Part shown: piece after piece, positions 1-12,200 of the stretch | Position numbering within the stretch: position 1 is the stretch's first letter | How the letters are laid out: each line of letters opens with the position of its first letter | Assembly (NCBI RefSeq): GCF_051020985.1 | Contig: NC_135002.1 | Coordinates: 2,294,001 to 2,358,000, forward strand | Reading direction: 5' to 3' | Length of the DNA stretch: 64,000 nt | DNA from: Nomia melanderi | Taxonomy: Eukaryota; Arthropoda; Insecta; Hymenoptera; Halictidae | Notes under the pieces: generated by a model | Told to the model about the DNA's origin: nothing | Databases searched by the model: none | Seen by the model: only the letters and a program-made list of their open reading frames with translations | Position numbers and translations under genes: made by a program

Positions 1-19
1 AAATATATTCGGTCACGTT

Positions 20-353
20 TTTAACGCTAGAACTACCAGTTGAGATCATTCGTTTCGATTCTTTTGTTTAGCAATTCGGATCTTCGAAGCGTTGAATATT
101 CGAGATGATTTTGAACATAGTTTTACTATAATGAGTGTCTGAGGAAACTGAAAATAATGTATTGTTACAGTTTTTATAGGAATTAAAAATTAATCGTATT
201 AAATCCTCAAAAAACACAAATTGAATATTCGGAATGATTTTGAAAATAGTTTCACTATAACGAATGTTTGAAGAAACTGAAAATAATCTATTGTTACAAT
301 TTTTATAGAAATTGCATATTAATCGTATTAAATGTTTGATAGTTCTAGTGATG
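20..353. mobile_element. TTAA-type short element, internally duplicated
   Basis: The left end reads TTAACGCTAGAACTACC and the right end near 340-352 carries the inverted motif GATAGTTCTAGTG. The interior contains two related units of about 110 bp (about 105-210 and 222-334) that share the phrase TGAAAATAAT and a CTATTGTTACA-like segment. Related copies lie at 9930-10150 and in part at 15400-15540. It has no coding capacity and looks like a nonautonomous element. Confidence 0.55.
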
Positions 354-1412
354 AAAATGAAAGAGATATAATAGCAAATTATTTCATTGAATCTTTTCAT
401 TATTGCACGTTTATCTCGCCGAATGGCGCCGCATTAGATAGCATTATGTACAATATAAAAATATTTGCACACCGTTTATATTGCTGAATTATAATAATTC
501 GACTTGATCGAGGGTCACCGGTGACCCCACGGCATTCAACGTTTTCAAACAACTCTTGAATACTCGGCAGTTCTCCCATAATCTATTCGTTGATAAAATA
601 CAATAAACACGAATGCTGCGATTCACGCAAATGCTTCGCTCTCTAACGAGACTTGCTGATATCTGACTGATGGATATTGACTTAAACGTATCGACTACTT
701 ATGCTTTCGATTGTCAACGAACACGTTGCTATTCCATTGTTTAATTAATTGCATCAATATTTAAACTTCGACTGCCACGGTCATCGATGACGGAGCTTTA
801 AAATTAGAAGATAATTATGAAGATAATTGATCTCGAATAGAAATTTTTAGTAACGTAAATAATTAGGTAATAGAGTTACGAGAATTTTCATATCGAAGAA
901 TTAATCATTGCTTGATGTTTCTCGTGGCAGTCACGTGTTAAAACTTTTGTGAAATTTTAGTGAATCTTCATGTAACTACTCTGATGATTCTTGATTATAG
1001 AAAAGTACTCACAGAAGCCAACAAATAATTCGCGGAAACAATGAATTCGTATTTTGCTTACTTGTCATTCCAGTGAAATATCGCTGAACGATTACTTTGA
1101 GAAAGCCCGATCGGCAACGTGACTAATTATTTTGTGCATCGAGTAGGATTAACCAGTTGACAGTTTGACGAGACATACGTTATCGTGAAGATTGACATGA
1201 TACTGATACTCTCATCTATGAATTCTTTATTTTTCCACGTAAACATGTAATTCTTTGTTTCGCTTTGACCTCTCATTAACCCTTGCACTCGGAAGTCTGA
1301 CTAGAAATATTCATTTCCTAATGAGATAGGCGACATTCTTCGAATAATAGAACATAACAATGATAAAAACAAAGTAATTCTATATTTCACATGTTCATGG
1401 TCTAAGCAGAGT

Positions 1413-1719
1413 TTAACCCTTAACTCGATGGGTGACTCTCATTCACCGCATGATTTCAGTAAAACTATAAAATTTGATATTTAATATTATACCTTATAAT
1501 CTACTTGAAAAATATTGAAATAAAATTCGTTCCTCAATGCACTTGTGATCTTCGAGTTTCACAAAATATACCTCATAATGCATCCATTTGAAAAATATTG
1601 AAATAATAGCTTCGTTCAATGCACGTGATCTTCGAGTTAGTTTCACAAAATATCGTTTTTATCTGGTCAAAAAATGTGAAAATATTTCTAGTGAAAAACT
1701 TCCGAGTGCAAAGGGTTAA
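1413..1719. mobile_element. TTAA element, CCCTTTGCACTC family
   Basis: The ends are TTAACCCTTAACTCG on the left and CGAGTGCAAAGGGTTAA on the right. A decayed hairpin (GGTGACTCTCATTCACC) follows the left end. Internal phrases such as AAATATTGAAATAA and the segment ending in TTTCACAAAATAT recur in copies at 8266, 14246, 21966 and 26256. No transposase is encoded. Confidence 0.65.
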
Positions 1720-3861
1720 TATCGCGTGTAAGGCTTTAATTTTGGTATATAAAATCGATTTACAGTACGAAGTGTTCAAATATACTCTGCGCATTCGTCG
1801 TGCGTTCGACGAGTACACGGTCCATTTGTTTATTTGATTGCGCGCAGAAGCAGAGGTTTTTCCAACTAAATTCCGCAAGTTAACTGGTTAAGGAGACGCG
1901 TCGCGTCGAGTGTGTCTCGCGTTGAACCGTTACGAATCACGTGCCATCAACAATTGACCCGAGCGTGGCATCTGTTCTCGATAACAATTCCGCGCGGCGG
2001 TCGTCTCGATGGAAGCGCGCTAGACGCGTCAAGCCACACGATTAGAAGGCTCGACCTACAATGATTAAATAGAATGGCCACGATTAATAATCGAACGGAG
2101 ACGACGTATATTTTTAGATGTCGGGATGCTGGTCAGTTGGGATCGTGAACGTCCGTTCAGACGCGAGGATGAGAATCGTCGTCGCCGAGCTAGCGTTGCT
2201 TCGTTCCTGTCGCCTTCTCGCGACCGTCGGATGTTTCAGGTTAACTTCCAGTTGCGTAACGCGTCTCAATTGTTTTCGAAGAACGTTCCTTTTGCTCCTT
2301 CCAGCACGCCGCGTAGAGTCGAGACCGCGCGTGCTCTCGAATCGCCGGATTGCGAGTTTTATTTCGATAGGCGAATCCGAACGATACGCCAGTAGATTTC
2401 TGAATTTAGGTTAGTTGTTCGGTTTGAAAGAATATTCGAATGTTATAGTATTTTTATGGTATCTCTAGCGAAAATGAAAAATGCTATAACATTTCTTAGT
2501 GCAAAATGTAGATATGTGAAAAATTTAATAATTATAGGGTAGTTTCTTTCAGATTCATTGAGATATCTAATATTATTCCTGATGCAATACTGTAGCCTAC
2601 AGACTTCAAAGTGTTAACACATTGCGTACCGGCTAATTTCCAGAAAATTGAATTGCGGACGACGGTTTACAGAAAAACTCAACTATCATATTGTTGTGTA
2701 ATATATTTTAAACGCACAATCCACTCAACGCCACGGTAATATTTTTTTAAACGCTGTAATTAGCGAAGCCAACTGTCGTTACATAAAAACGAGATTTCTC
2801 ATTGCCAGTACGCAACGCGTTAAAATAGAATTCCTCGGAAATAAAAATATACAAGTGACAGATTCGGTCGAAACGACGCCGACCATTTCCATGTGCACTG
2901 CTCGATGAACGATAACGGCGATCGGTTCTATGTATAAAATTCGAACGGCTGTACGTTTCTCGAATCGATCGATAAAGTCGACGCGTCGAGTGTCCTGACT
3001 TTCGAGCCACGAGGTGCAAACAAATATTAGGCAATTCACAATCTGGCGCCGTTATCTCCGAGTTTAAAAATGTTTCGATAATAACGATTTGTTTACCTTG
3101 CCGTTATTTACTTTGGGACCGTTACCAGTTTATCACTGTCGGTCCGTTCGGCGATGGACCGTAACGTTACCGATCGGGTTCCGATAGCGTCGTCGTTTAT
3201 TTTGCTGATTCAGCAAATAAAATCGGAATGTCACGGATCCCCCAACGAAATTCGTCCACCGTGAACTTGACGTGCTGCTGATTCGATCTGAAACCGTACC
3301 GGTTGAGTCATAGAGCGACGATTTAACGGTACGATAGTTTGCTCAACCGATAACGGCAATAAACGTCTGTTTTTATGACAATGAATGATTTACGAGATAA
3401 CACGAGAGCAGGAGCACAGGATTCTGAACTGGAAATACTAAATTACGTTATTATCGCTGTCCCGTTTATCCCATGACGTTCGTGGCATTTTCACGCGGCC
3501 ACTTATCGATGCATGATGCAGCAGAACTTAGTATCTCTAATAAGGTGTCACTGGATCGGGTTCCGAATATTCTGGTTCGTTTCGAGTATTCAGGATCGAC
3601 TCGAAACGAACTTCGAGTTTTGCTCTTCGACAGAAAAATCGAAAAGCAAGCGATTCGAAGTTGACAGATTTAACCCTCTACAGTGACTTTGAAGTCGCAC
3701 GTCAATATACTGGATTAAATTGATTTATATAATCATTATTGCAAAATGACGAATTACATTGAATTATTCAACTTAAACTGTTGTACACACAGGCGTTTAC
3801 GTTCGTCACTGTAAGTTTAAAGTTACAAAATATATTCGTTTTAATAAAATTGAATACATTG

Positions 3862-4068
3862 TTAACAATAGGTTTACGGTCATTTATTGTCTTCATTCTA
3901 TTATTCCTAAAAGAATTGATGCTCGTTTATTTAGATTGTGGAAACTGGAGATTCGATAGTAATTGGGGTACATGTCAGTGTGATCAATGAAAATCGGCGT
4001 AAACATTTACAAAATAATATAAAATCCAATATGCGTCAATTTGACGCGTTTCGTAAACCTAGCGTTAA
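3862..4068. mobile_element. TTAA element, CACTAGGTTTACGG family
   Basis: Bounded by TTAACAATAGGTTTACGG on the left and CGTAAACCTAGCGTTAA on the right, which are near-perfect inverted repeats. The hairpin GCGTCAATTTGACGC sits 17 bp inside the right TTAA. Relatives are at 25374-25652 (opposite orientation), 28908-29182 and 29936-30101. About 207 bp and noncoding. Confidence 0.7.
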
Positions 4069-4777
4069 TTAGTGTTCATACGCTGATATTTATTAATTTA
4101 CTACATAAATATTTTTATAATCACCAAACAAAATTCGGCCCACAGAGGGTTAATCGGTGGAACAGGTCATCGTTGTTAATTCGTGTGTGTGATTGACCGA
4201 GAGAACCAGTTCTGAAGCTGAAGGATCATCTAGTATTATATAACCGGGAATGACGTGCGTGTCCCATGGAAAGTTTATAGGAATTTGTCTCGGGCAACCG
4301 TTGCCACTCTGACTCCACGGACTTGGCAACTATGCGAATGACGAACAAATGATGAATACATGTACATGTATAAACACACTGGTCTATTTACATATCGCGG
4401 CAATGCACACGGAAAGATTTGTACGCTGCGATAACAATGAGCCTTCTACAGTTCGCGTTTTCACATTTATGTGTATGTGTGTGTATATATATACCGTTCC
4501 CTGTAGGATTGTCACGATGACTAGATGGAACCCTGAAAATTCGAGGCAGCGTTTCTACTGAATCATGTAGGCAATGATTAACTGGCACCGTTCTCTCGTC
4601 GTCATTGACTGTACGTCGGTACGCGAAAATCTAAAAATAAAATAATAATAATGTAACCGCGGACTATAAATGTATTTGTATTTACAACGCTTTCGCGTTT
4701 TTCTTCATGCATTGCACTGCGTCACTGTGATAATGCTTTTTAATCTGTCGTTTAATTGCTAGTCTTACGTTAATGTA

Positions 4778-4810
4778 ACATTTTAGATATATATATCTGT
4801 CGTAAATTAG

Positions 4811-4858
<48 letters not shown>

Positions 4859-5034
4859 CCATTTAGTTATACAGTTACGTTTAATTATTATTATATATAT
4901 ATAATTGTAATTATTATAATTATATTATTATTATTATTATTATTATAAGAATTATATGTATATATCTAAAATAATAATTAAATGTAACTATATAACTAAA
5001 TGAATTATATATATAATTTCCAATTTACGACAGA
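4778..5034. repeat. AT-rich foldback (long inverted repeat)
   Basis: The segment starting CTGTCGTAAATTAGAAATT, followed by a TA dinucleotide run (about 4814-4856) and TTTAGTTATACAGTTAC, is mirrored on the other side by the inverted segment ending AATTTCCAATTTACGACAG. The centre is made of TTA/ATT repeats. A single strand could fold into a long hairpin. A simple-sequence origin is possible, but the matching unique outer arms suggest a foldback element. Confidence 0.6.
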
Positions 5035-5696
5035 GAACAAGAAATGCAATTTTGTAATTTTATTTCTATTCTAAGAGGAGGTTTCTTTAAAATTGAAACC
5101 AGTCGCGATATAAGAAATCTGAGAATTGATCTCGCTGATCCACCCGATGATTGAAACGTTAATTTTAGCATGAATTCGTTAACATTGTACGTCAGTTAAA
5201 TTTCAACTACTAGAAACGCGAGCGTCGATGATTATATTAACTTTTTTTTTTTTTTTGACAGGACTAGCCTGTAGATTGAGTCTGGGTTTTTTTAAAAAAT
5301 ACCTAGAGCATAGTGTTCTCTATCTTTTAATTTGAGAACCCCTGGTTTACCGACAGAGGGTTCTATTTATCATAGCTATGATATTTGGAATATAAGACAA
5401 GTTTCAAAAAACTTTTGAAAACGGATGTTTCTGGTAATTCTACGAACCGATTGTGTACGCAGCGAGAGGGAAACAAATGCGTTTAATCACTTAATTACAT
5501 CTAGCATAACTATCAATGGAAATTTGCTTAACCCATTGTTATCGATTTCCTTATCTTAGCAGTTTCTTTTTAAATTCAAAGAAAATGGTTTCATGTTACT
5601 GAAAACATTTTTAAAAAATATTATATTTTAAAATATTAAAGAAAGTACAACTAAGGAAAAACGAATACTTTTATTGATTTGATATTGATTTTCAAA

Positions 5697-6186
5697 TTAA
5701 CCCTTTGCACTGGGAAGTTTTTCACTTGAAGTATTCTATACTTTCTAATTAGATGTAGACAAGATTCTTTAAAATGAATTTAACAAGAAATACATAAATT
5801 AGATACCAAAGCTATTTTCTTGCAATGTTTTACGTATTGACGCAATATACAAAGGTTAATAATGAAGATTTTAAACAGAATTCAACGAACATAAGTGTTA
5901 CTTAATTTTTGTGAATACAAATTGAATAGTACTCTTCTGTTACTGAATATGCCTAGAACTTTTGCCCTATTTCAATAAATTTTTAATAAAAAAGTAGGTG
6001 TGTCGATCATAGTTGAGAAAGAAATCGTAGGTCAAGGGGTAAATACCAAAGTTTATAATTTTCCTGTATCAAATCATCTGGCGATGAATTGCTCAGTTAT
6101 GCAATAATAATGAATATGAAATTTTATAGTTCCACTGTTTAAAATCAGGTGGTGACTGAGAGTCACTGTCTAGTGCAACGGGTTAA
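5697..6186. mobile_element. Composite TTAA element (nested)
   Basis: The outer left end is TTAACCCTTTGCACTGGG and the outer right end is GTGCAACGGGTTAA with the hairpin GGTGACTGAGAGTCACT 15 bp inside. The interior (about 5855-6045) resembles the separate element at 26015-26259 (shared phrases GTGTCGATCA, GTTGAG, GAAATC, CAAGGGGT), so one family appears inserted in another. Confidence 0.55.
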
Positions 6187-6194
6187 GTGCAACA

Positions 6195-6330
6195 TTAACA
6201 CGTTGAATGCCATGAAGGTCACCGGTGACCTCCAACCTAATCGATTTACTATAGTTCACTCAATTAAACCACGAGTATTCGAAAACATTTCTATATTGTA
6301 AATAATGCTAACTAATGTAGTGACATTTAG
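6195..6330. mobile_element. TTAA element end with GGTCACCGGTGACC palindrome
   Basis: TTAACACGTTGAATGCCATGAA is followed by the perfect 14-bp palindrome GGTCACCGGTGACC at 6217-6230, 18 bp inside the TTAA. Other ends of this family are near 513-545, 11977-12012 and 18216-18248. The far end of this copy is not clear, so the right coordinate is approximate. Confidence 0.5.
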
Positions 6331-7309
6331 CCAGACGAACCTGCAATAATAACAATGCAATTCAATCAAATGATATAATATTTTTTTTTCCATTTCAAGT
6401 ATTTCGCACCATGAAATCATTGTTAACCTCTCGAAATTTTTGTGTCGAGTTGCTCCAGTGTTGTCCCCGAAAAAAAGGAAGGATGTATAACGACATCTAT
6501 ACGTCCGTTTCGGTCTCGAACATAAAGTGGTCCGTTCATCCTCGATAAACCGTGGAGTTATTGTTATTATTCGCTAAAGTCACGCGTCGCGCAGCCGCGA
6601 AGTTTCTGCGTGTACGCTCCAGTATCAACGTGTCAACGCGCAATTGTAGATGCGCCTTTTATCTCGTTGATTCACGCATCAGCCAGCCTATTTGAACTAA
6701 AGGAGAGGAGGACCGTTTCTGATGAATAATAAACAGCACGGCAGATTGCGCGAGAAATTATTCAACGCGGATCGTTAAAAATTCGTCGAGCGACGTACAC
6801 GGTACGGAATACCGATTAGTCGATCGATCGATATTCACCGGTAGACAGAAGATATCTTATACTAAACCTTGGTCGACCATTCGTCGCTTTAAACGTGTGC
6901 ACTCGCCAGTTTTTTCAGTAGAAATATTTGTATATTTTCTGATGTTTGCTTTTTGAAATTAAATTTGCTGAAGCTAATTCGAAGGCATAAATTCAGAGAC
7001 AAAGTTGTTTCAATGTTTCACGCGTCGATGCATTGCGCAAGACACCCTTTACACTCGGGAGTTTCTTACTGGAAATATTTAATTTCATACTAGAAATATT
7101 TAAAATTATTAAATATCACACGTACATCGAGGAACAAAGGTATTTTGTGTCAATATTTCTCAAACTGATGAATTTTATACGAACACCAATTTCTCTAGGA
7201 ACAGTAGAATCAACTGGACAATAAACGTTCATAAACTAGAATGTTGGGTAAATCAGTAAGATGTCTACCAACGTACCATTTATTTTCGGTAACTTTTAAT
7301 AGTACTATT

Positions 7310-7562
7310 ATTCAGTAAAATCTGAACGATACATTATTATCAGCAATTTTTTCTCATTATATATTACATATATTGTATTATTAGTAAATATATTATTATC
7401 AGTAACTTTTATGTCATACATTATATTATCAGTAATAATATTATTATCAAAAACTTTTTGTCATTACATATTACATTATCAGTAATTATATAATATTATC
7501 AAAAACTTCTTGCCATTACATATTACATTATCAGTAATTATTACATAACTATCAATAATTAA
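7310..7562. repeat. AT-rich tandem array (about 50-60 bp units)
   Basis: Units built around TATTATCAGTAA, an A/T-rich ACTTTTTGTCATT-like core and ACATATTACATTA repeat several times with small changes. The last two units (about 7440-7550) are the most alike. Confidence 0.55.
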
Positions 7563-7639
7563 AACGATCACTACGGTACCGGTCATCTGGCTTGTTGCCC
7601 GATCGTTTTAGACAATCCGAATAATCGCGACACCCGAGA

Positions 7640-8226
7640 CCCAAACGGTGTTGAATGTAAGGTATCTTAGCCCGGCATGTTGATCAAATTAATATTTAAG
7701 TTAGTGCCGTGGAGCGAGCGTAACGCAACGCCTGGCGCACACACAAACACACACATACATACACACACAGAGGCACACCGTCAGCCGCTTTATTTGACTA
7801 ATGACAAAGCAGCAAGCAGCGAGATAAAGGAGAAGAACCCAATTACATATTTCGAAATCACGATACAGAATCCGCTTGTCTTAAATACAGGTGCTCGATC
7901 GATACGAGTCTTATTCATGGAGGAGAAGAAGAAGGACTTGCCGTATCAGGAACTTCGACTATCCGTCCAGACAATATTATCGACGAAGTTGGTAAACAAA
8001 ATTTCGTGACACCGATCGAATTCGCCGCTTTATCCGAGACTGAAGATTTTTATCGGAGGGACCGAGAGTTTGGACGCGTTCTTTCGTTTCTTCGATTCAC
8101 GTTCGGCGAGAGAGGAGGTTCGCGCTACGCGCAGGATCATCGAGGTGTTCACAGGTGTTCAAGGGCCGGTCAGACAGATGCCCTTCTTTCCGTCTCACGA
8201 TCGGTGATGCGATGATCGCTTGAAAA
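7640..8226 (+). promoter_or_regulatory. Possible 5' noncoding exon or promoter of the first ABCC gene
   Basis: This CpG-richer block ends in a good splice-donor sequence (AAAA followed by GTGAGT, donor at 8227). A plausible acceptor, ATTGCACAG, lies at about 9241-9249, 28 bp upstream of the ABCC start codon at 9278. I infer an untranslated first exon. The reading frames inside (7677-8009 and 8006-8215) look like nothing known. Transcript data are not available here. Confidence 0.25.
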
Positions 8227-8265
8227 GTGAGTTTAACCCCTTGATGTACTATTTAGTTTTGTTAA

Positions 8266-8689
8266 TTAATCCTTTGCACTTGGGAGGTGACTCTCAGTCA
8301 TTAATTGATTTCATACAGTGAAGCTATAAAGTTTGATACTTAATATTAATCCTTTGCACTCGAGAGGTGACTCTCAGTCACCACTTGATTTGATTTGGGA
8401 GTCATTGAAATGTTACCTTTAAATGGTACAATTGTGATACTATAAATAAATATAGAAAAATTGTTAAAACAGGTGGAGGTTGCAGTAAAATAGAATGTCG
8501 AGTCTGACTCGACATAGGACTGCTAAGGGTTAAACTTCGTACAATACATCAATTTGAGAAATATTCAAACAAAACAGCTTTGTCCCTCAATTTAACTGTG
8601 ATTTCGCGTCGAGTTCACAAAATATCCTCTCTATCTCATCGGAGGACGTTGAAATATTTCCAATGAAAAACTTCCGAGTAAAGGGTTAA
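8266..8689. mobile_element. TTAA element (CCCTTTGCACTC family) carrying a nested TTAA element
   Basis: The outer left end is TTAATCCTTTGCACTTGGGA plus the hairpin GGTGACTCTCAGTCA. The outer right end is TTCCGAGTAAAGGGTTAA. The outer copy is interrupted at 8350-8533 by another element. The outer sequence resumes with ACTTCGTACAATACATCAA, as in the related copy near 21966. Confidence 0.65.
8350..8533. mobile_element. Nested TTAA insertion, 184 bp including one TTAA copy
   Basis: Flanked by TTAA at 8346-8349 and 8530-8533. It starts TCCTTTGCACTCGAGA plus the hairpin GGTGACTCTCAGTCACC and ends with the hairpin GTCGAGTCTGACTCGAC followed by 16 bp and TTAA. A second, decayed copy of its right part is at about 13026-13176. 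Its two ends carry hairpins seen in two different families, so it may be a hybrid. Confidence 0.65.
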
Positions 8690-9069
8690 CTTTTGTAATT
8701 TTTATAGTATTCCTAGCGGAAATTATAAATGCTGCAACATTTCTTCAATCTTTTATCTTCCTTGTTTAGTACAAAATTTGTATGTGTGGAAAATCGAATA
8801 ATTTTACTGTAGATTCTTTAAGATTCATTGAAATATTTAACCCTTTGCACTCCAAGAATTTCTCACTAGAAATATTCAATCTATTTTTACGAGATATTTC
8901 AAATCAACAAACAACGGTATTTCATTCCCACATTTCACGTATCGACAGATTATTCAAGACTTAACGTTAAAAACGAAATTTTACAATCTTCATGCACCAA
9001 TCGAGTGGTGACTGAGAGTTAATATTATAACTGGTGCAATATTCGAGCCTACAGAGTTCAAAGGGTTAA
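8686..9069. mobile_element. TTAA element (GAGTTCAAAGGG family) with a nested insertion
   Basis: The outer copy matches the elements at 17098-17330 and 24288-24688 (phrases TATAGTATTCCTAGCG, GCTRCAACATTTCTT-like, GTGTGGAAAAT, TACAGAGTTCAAAGGG). It is split at a TTAA by a 182-bp sequence (8841-9022) starting CCCTTTGCACTCCAAG. The flanks GAAATATTTAA and TTAATATTATAACTGG rejoin into the sequence seen uninterrupted near 24470. Confidence 0.65.
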
Positions 9070-9277
9070 CATTTTACAATTCGGAAGGAACGTAGAAAAT
9101 TTTCCATTCTACTTCAAGTGGAAATCTCATTTGCAGATAACACGTCGATAGTATCAAAACAGCCGTTGATCCGAGGGTAATGAGCAACATTGACCGTTAA
9201 ATTAGCCTGGAAGCGTTCATCACGAGTCTCGCTCTAATTATTGCACAGTAAGGGGTTAATGCAGCGTTCGAAGGAAA

Positions 9278-12200
9278 ATGGATTCGAGCAGCGTGAAATC
9301 GAACCCGAACCCACGAGAACGAGCTAACTTGGTGTCGGTGTTGTTATGGTGGTAAGTCCGTCCACTGTTTACTCGTTTATTATGGTCGCGCGACTGTTTG
9401 TGTACGATTTGTTTGCGGATAACTTGATCTCGTAATGTTACCAATTGTAAATTCGAAGCCCTCTCGAGGGCAATCGAAAACTGAAGTGTCATCCATTACG
9501 AGCATTGTTCGTTTCGTGTATTACACAATGACACGTAACATTATCTGGTTTAAAGTGATCCTCTTATCGTTCGTCGTTTCGCTCTTAACCGGTTACCGAC
9601 ACTTCAGATACGTCGAGATAATTCCACGTGAATTTACAATCGGTAATTCGGGAGGCCGCCGGGTTAAAGGTCAGCGAATAAATGGGCGAATTGTAATTAT
9701 TAATATTATTATTTGTAATTGTTAATATAGTTAATGCGATAATCAGGGATTTTTAACGGTAGAAATATCGGATGGGTTGGAATGATTTATTTTTTATTTC
9801 CTCTTTTACAGTTACTTATATTTATTTTTTATTATAGTTATTATATTTTTCATTATATTTTAGTTATAGTATTATATTCAATTATATTTTAGTTATACTA
9901 TTACATTTAATTATGTTATAATTCTATTTTTAACACTAGAACTACCGAGGATTTAACACGATTAATATGCAATTCCTATAAAAATTGTAACAATAGATTA
10001 TTCTCAGTTTCTTCAGACACTCATTACAGTACTCAAGTGGAACTATTTTCAAAATCATTTCGAATATTCAATGCTTCTGAGATATCAATAATTGTGAAAC
10101 AAAACAATCGAAACCAGTAATTTCGACTGGTACGGTAGTTCTACTGGTAATCAGAATTGTTAATATGATGTGTGATATCTTTTACGTTGCCACGCAGGTG
10201 GACGATAGGATTGTTCAAGAAGGGCTACAAGAAGATCTTGCAGACGGACGACCTGTATGATCCATTGAAGACTGATCGATCACAAATACTCGGGGACAGA
10301 TTAGAGAAGTTGGTATTCAAATGAACCTTGACGTTCAAATTGACCCTTTGCACTCGAAAGTGTTTCACTTGAAGACACTTCACCTGATTTCTTTCGCAGA
10401 CGATGGAAGCTCGAACTGGAGAACTCGAAGAAAGGCAAACGACGACCGAGCCTGCTAAGGGCCATTTTTCGCACGTTCCTATGGGAGTACAGTATACTCG
10501 GCATGATGCAAATACTGAACGAGTTCATACTACGGTAAGCGTCTCGGTTTCCCCGCGTTCAGCGCGTTCGAGTTATTGCTGGACTATCAGGTTTCGGTGT
10601 CTAATTACCCTGATCTAAATATTAGGTTGGGGACACCAATACTTCTCGGCGGGCTGCTACGTTACTTCAAGAAGGACACGGTGGAAACGTACGAGACGGC
10701 GCTCCTTTACGCAGGAGGGATTTGCCTGGCCACGGCGATAAACGTGATCTCGCTGAATCAAGCGATCTTCGGCGCGTTCCACATCGGTGCGAAAATCCGA
10801 GTTGCGGCGTGTTCCGTTGTTTATCGTAAGGTAATGAAAATGATTGAGTCTTGATGTAGGATCAGAATTGTAAGATTGCCGTTGGACTGTTTATTGGCAA
10901 CTCAGGGAAGTTATGTGTCGGGAGGGTAGGATGAGAAATTGTTGTTATCTAAACTCTTTCAGAAGCTTGTCCTTTGAGCCGCTAAAGACCGAATGCGACT
11001 CACAAGGAGAGTGCATATTCGTAGATTTGGTTCTCCTGTTTATGAATATATACCATTGTAAGGGCAGATACTCAATAGTTTTTTTAGATATTCTTATGTA
11101 ATATTAGATATTAGATATATAATATTAGATATTACATATTATATATATACTCAATACTTTTTTAGATATTCGTTATTAAAACTTTATCACGTCAGTAAGT
11201 ACAGTATTAATCAGAATAATGACCAAATTGAATAATGGCGTGAGGGTAACGTTCTGGAATTGTATTCTGTAGACCAGGGTTCGGTGCCCCGTGGGAAAGA
11301 AATGTTTTTCGATTTTTTTTATTTAAATTAGTTCAATTTTGTGCATGTTAAATGTTTGGACAGGTGTCGGCTGTATGGTGCTCTCTTGGTTTTCGGTTCA
11401 GCTAAGAAAGTTACAAAGGCCAATAACATCTAGGGCTGTCGTTATGCCGATGCGAGATACATTTCTCGAGTTAGTTTATTTTCCTACTGTTTATTAACAT
11501 TCTAATTTTGTGGATTGCAGGCACTGCGTCTGAGCAAGACAGCGCTGGGCGAGACGGCACCAGGGAAGGTAGTCAATTTAGTGGCGAACGACGTGAACAG
11601 ATTCGATCTCGTCTCCATATTTATTCACCACATGTGGTCCGCCCCGCTCTCCGCGTTAATTATAGCCTATTTCCTCTATATCGAGGCTGGATACGCTGGA
11701 CTAATTGGCATCGTCGCTGTGTTCGTCGTCGTGCCGATTCAATGTGAGTTTTCGGTAATGATGCTGCTGCTGTATATGTTAACACGTTAAGCGCATTACA
11801 AAATACACAAAATGGAAAAAATATAATACTAAATCATTTAATCGAATTGCATTAATACTATTCCACATTCATCTATCTGGATGTCACCATATTAGATAAC
11901 ATTATTTATAATATAGAAATATTTTCATATAATCATCGTTTACTTGAGTGAACTATAGTAATTCCATTCGGTCGGGGGTCACCGGTGACCCCCATGGCAT
12001 TCAACGTGTTAAGAAGCGTCAGTCATCACTGACGTGGCGCTTAACGTGTTAAGGGACGCAGATTTTGCCTCAGTTTTACTTCACCAGTCCATTAAAATGT
12101 TACAGCCTACACAGGAAAGCTGTCCTCGAAGTTCAGACTGCAAACCGCAATGAAAACCGACGAGAGGGTGCGCCTAATGGACGAGATCATATCCGGCGTC

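Larger units (their letters stand above)
1..9277. other. Upstream region without a recognisable protein gene
   Basis: No reading frame here has a recognisable domain, and the longest frames lie inside repeats (for example the one at 68-400 is inside a TTAA element). The region holds many TTAA-bounded short elements, an AT-rich foldback near 4.8-5.0 kb, an AT-rich tandem array near 7.3-7.56 kb, a short CA-rich stretch near 7.74-7.78 kb and a CpG-richer segment near 1.9-2.4 kb whose role I cannot assign. Part of it may be 5' untranslated or promoter DNA of the first ABCC gene. Confidence 0.6.

Noticed and set aside
68..400. Open frame of 110 codons on the minus strand
   Set aside because: It lies within a TTAA-type repeat and its two halves mirror the internal duplication of that repeat.
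2118..2414. Two overlapping plus-strand frames (98 and 89 codons)
   Set aside because: Arginine-, serine- and leucine-rich text typical of CpG-richer noncoding DNA; no recognisable domain and no clear splice context.
7677..8215. Plus-strand frames of 110 and 69 codons upstream of ABCC copy 1
   Set aside because: One includes the CA-rich repeat; neither resembles a protein or supplies the ABCC N-terminus, which is found instead at 9278.
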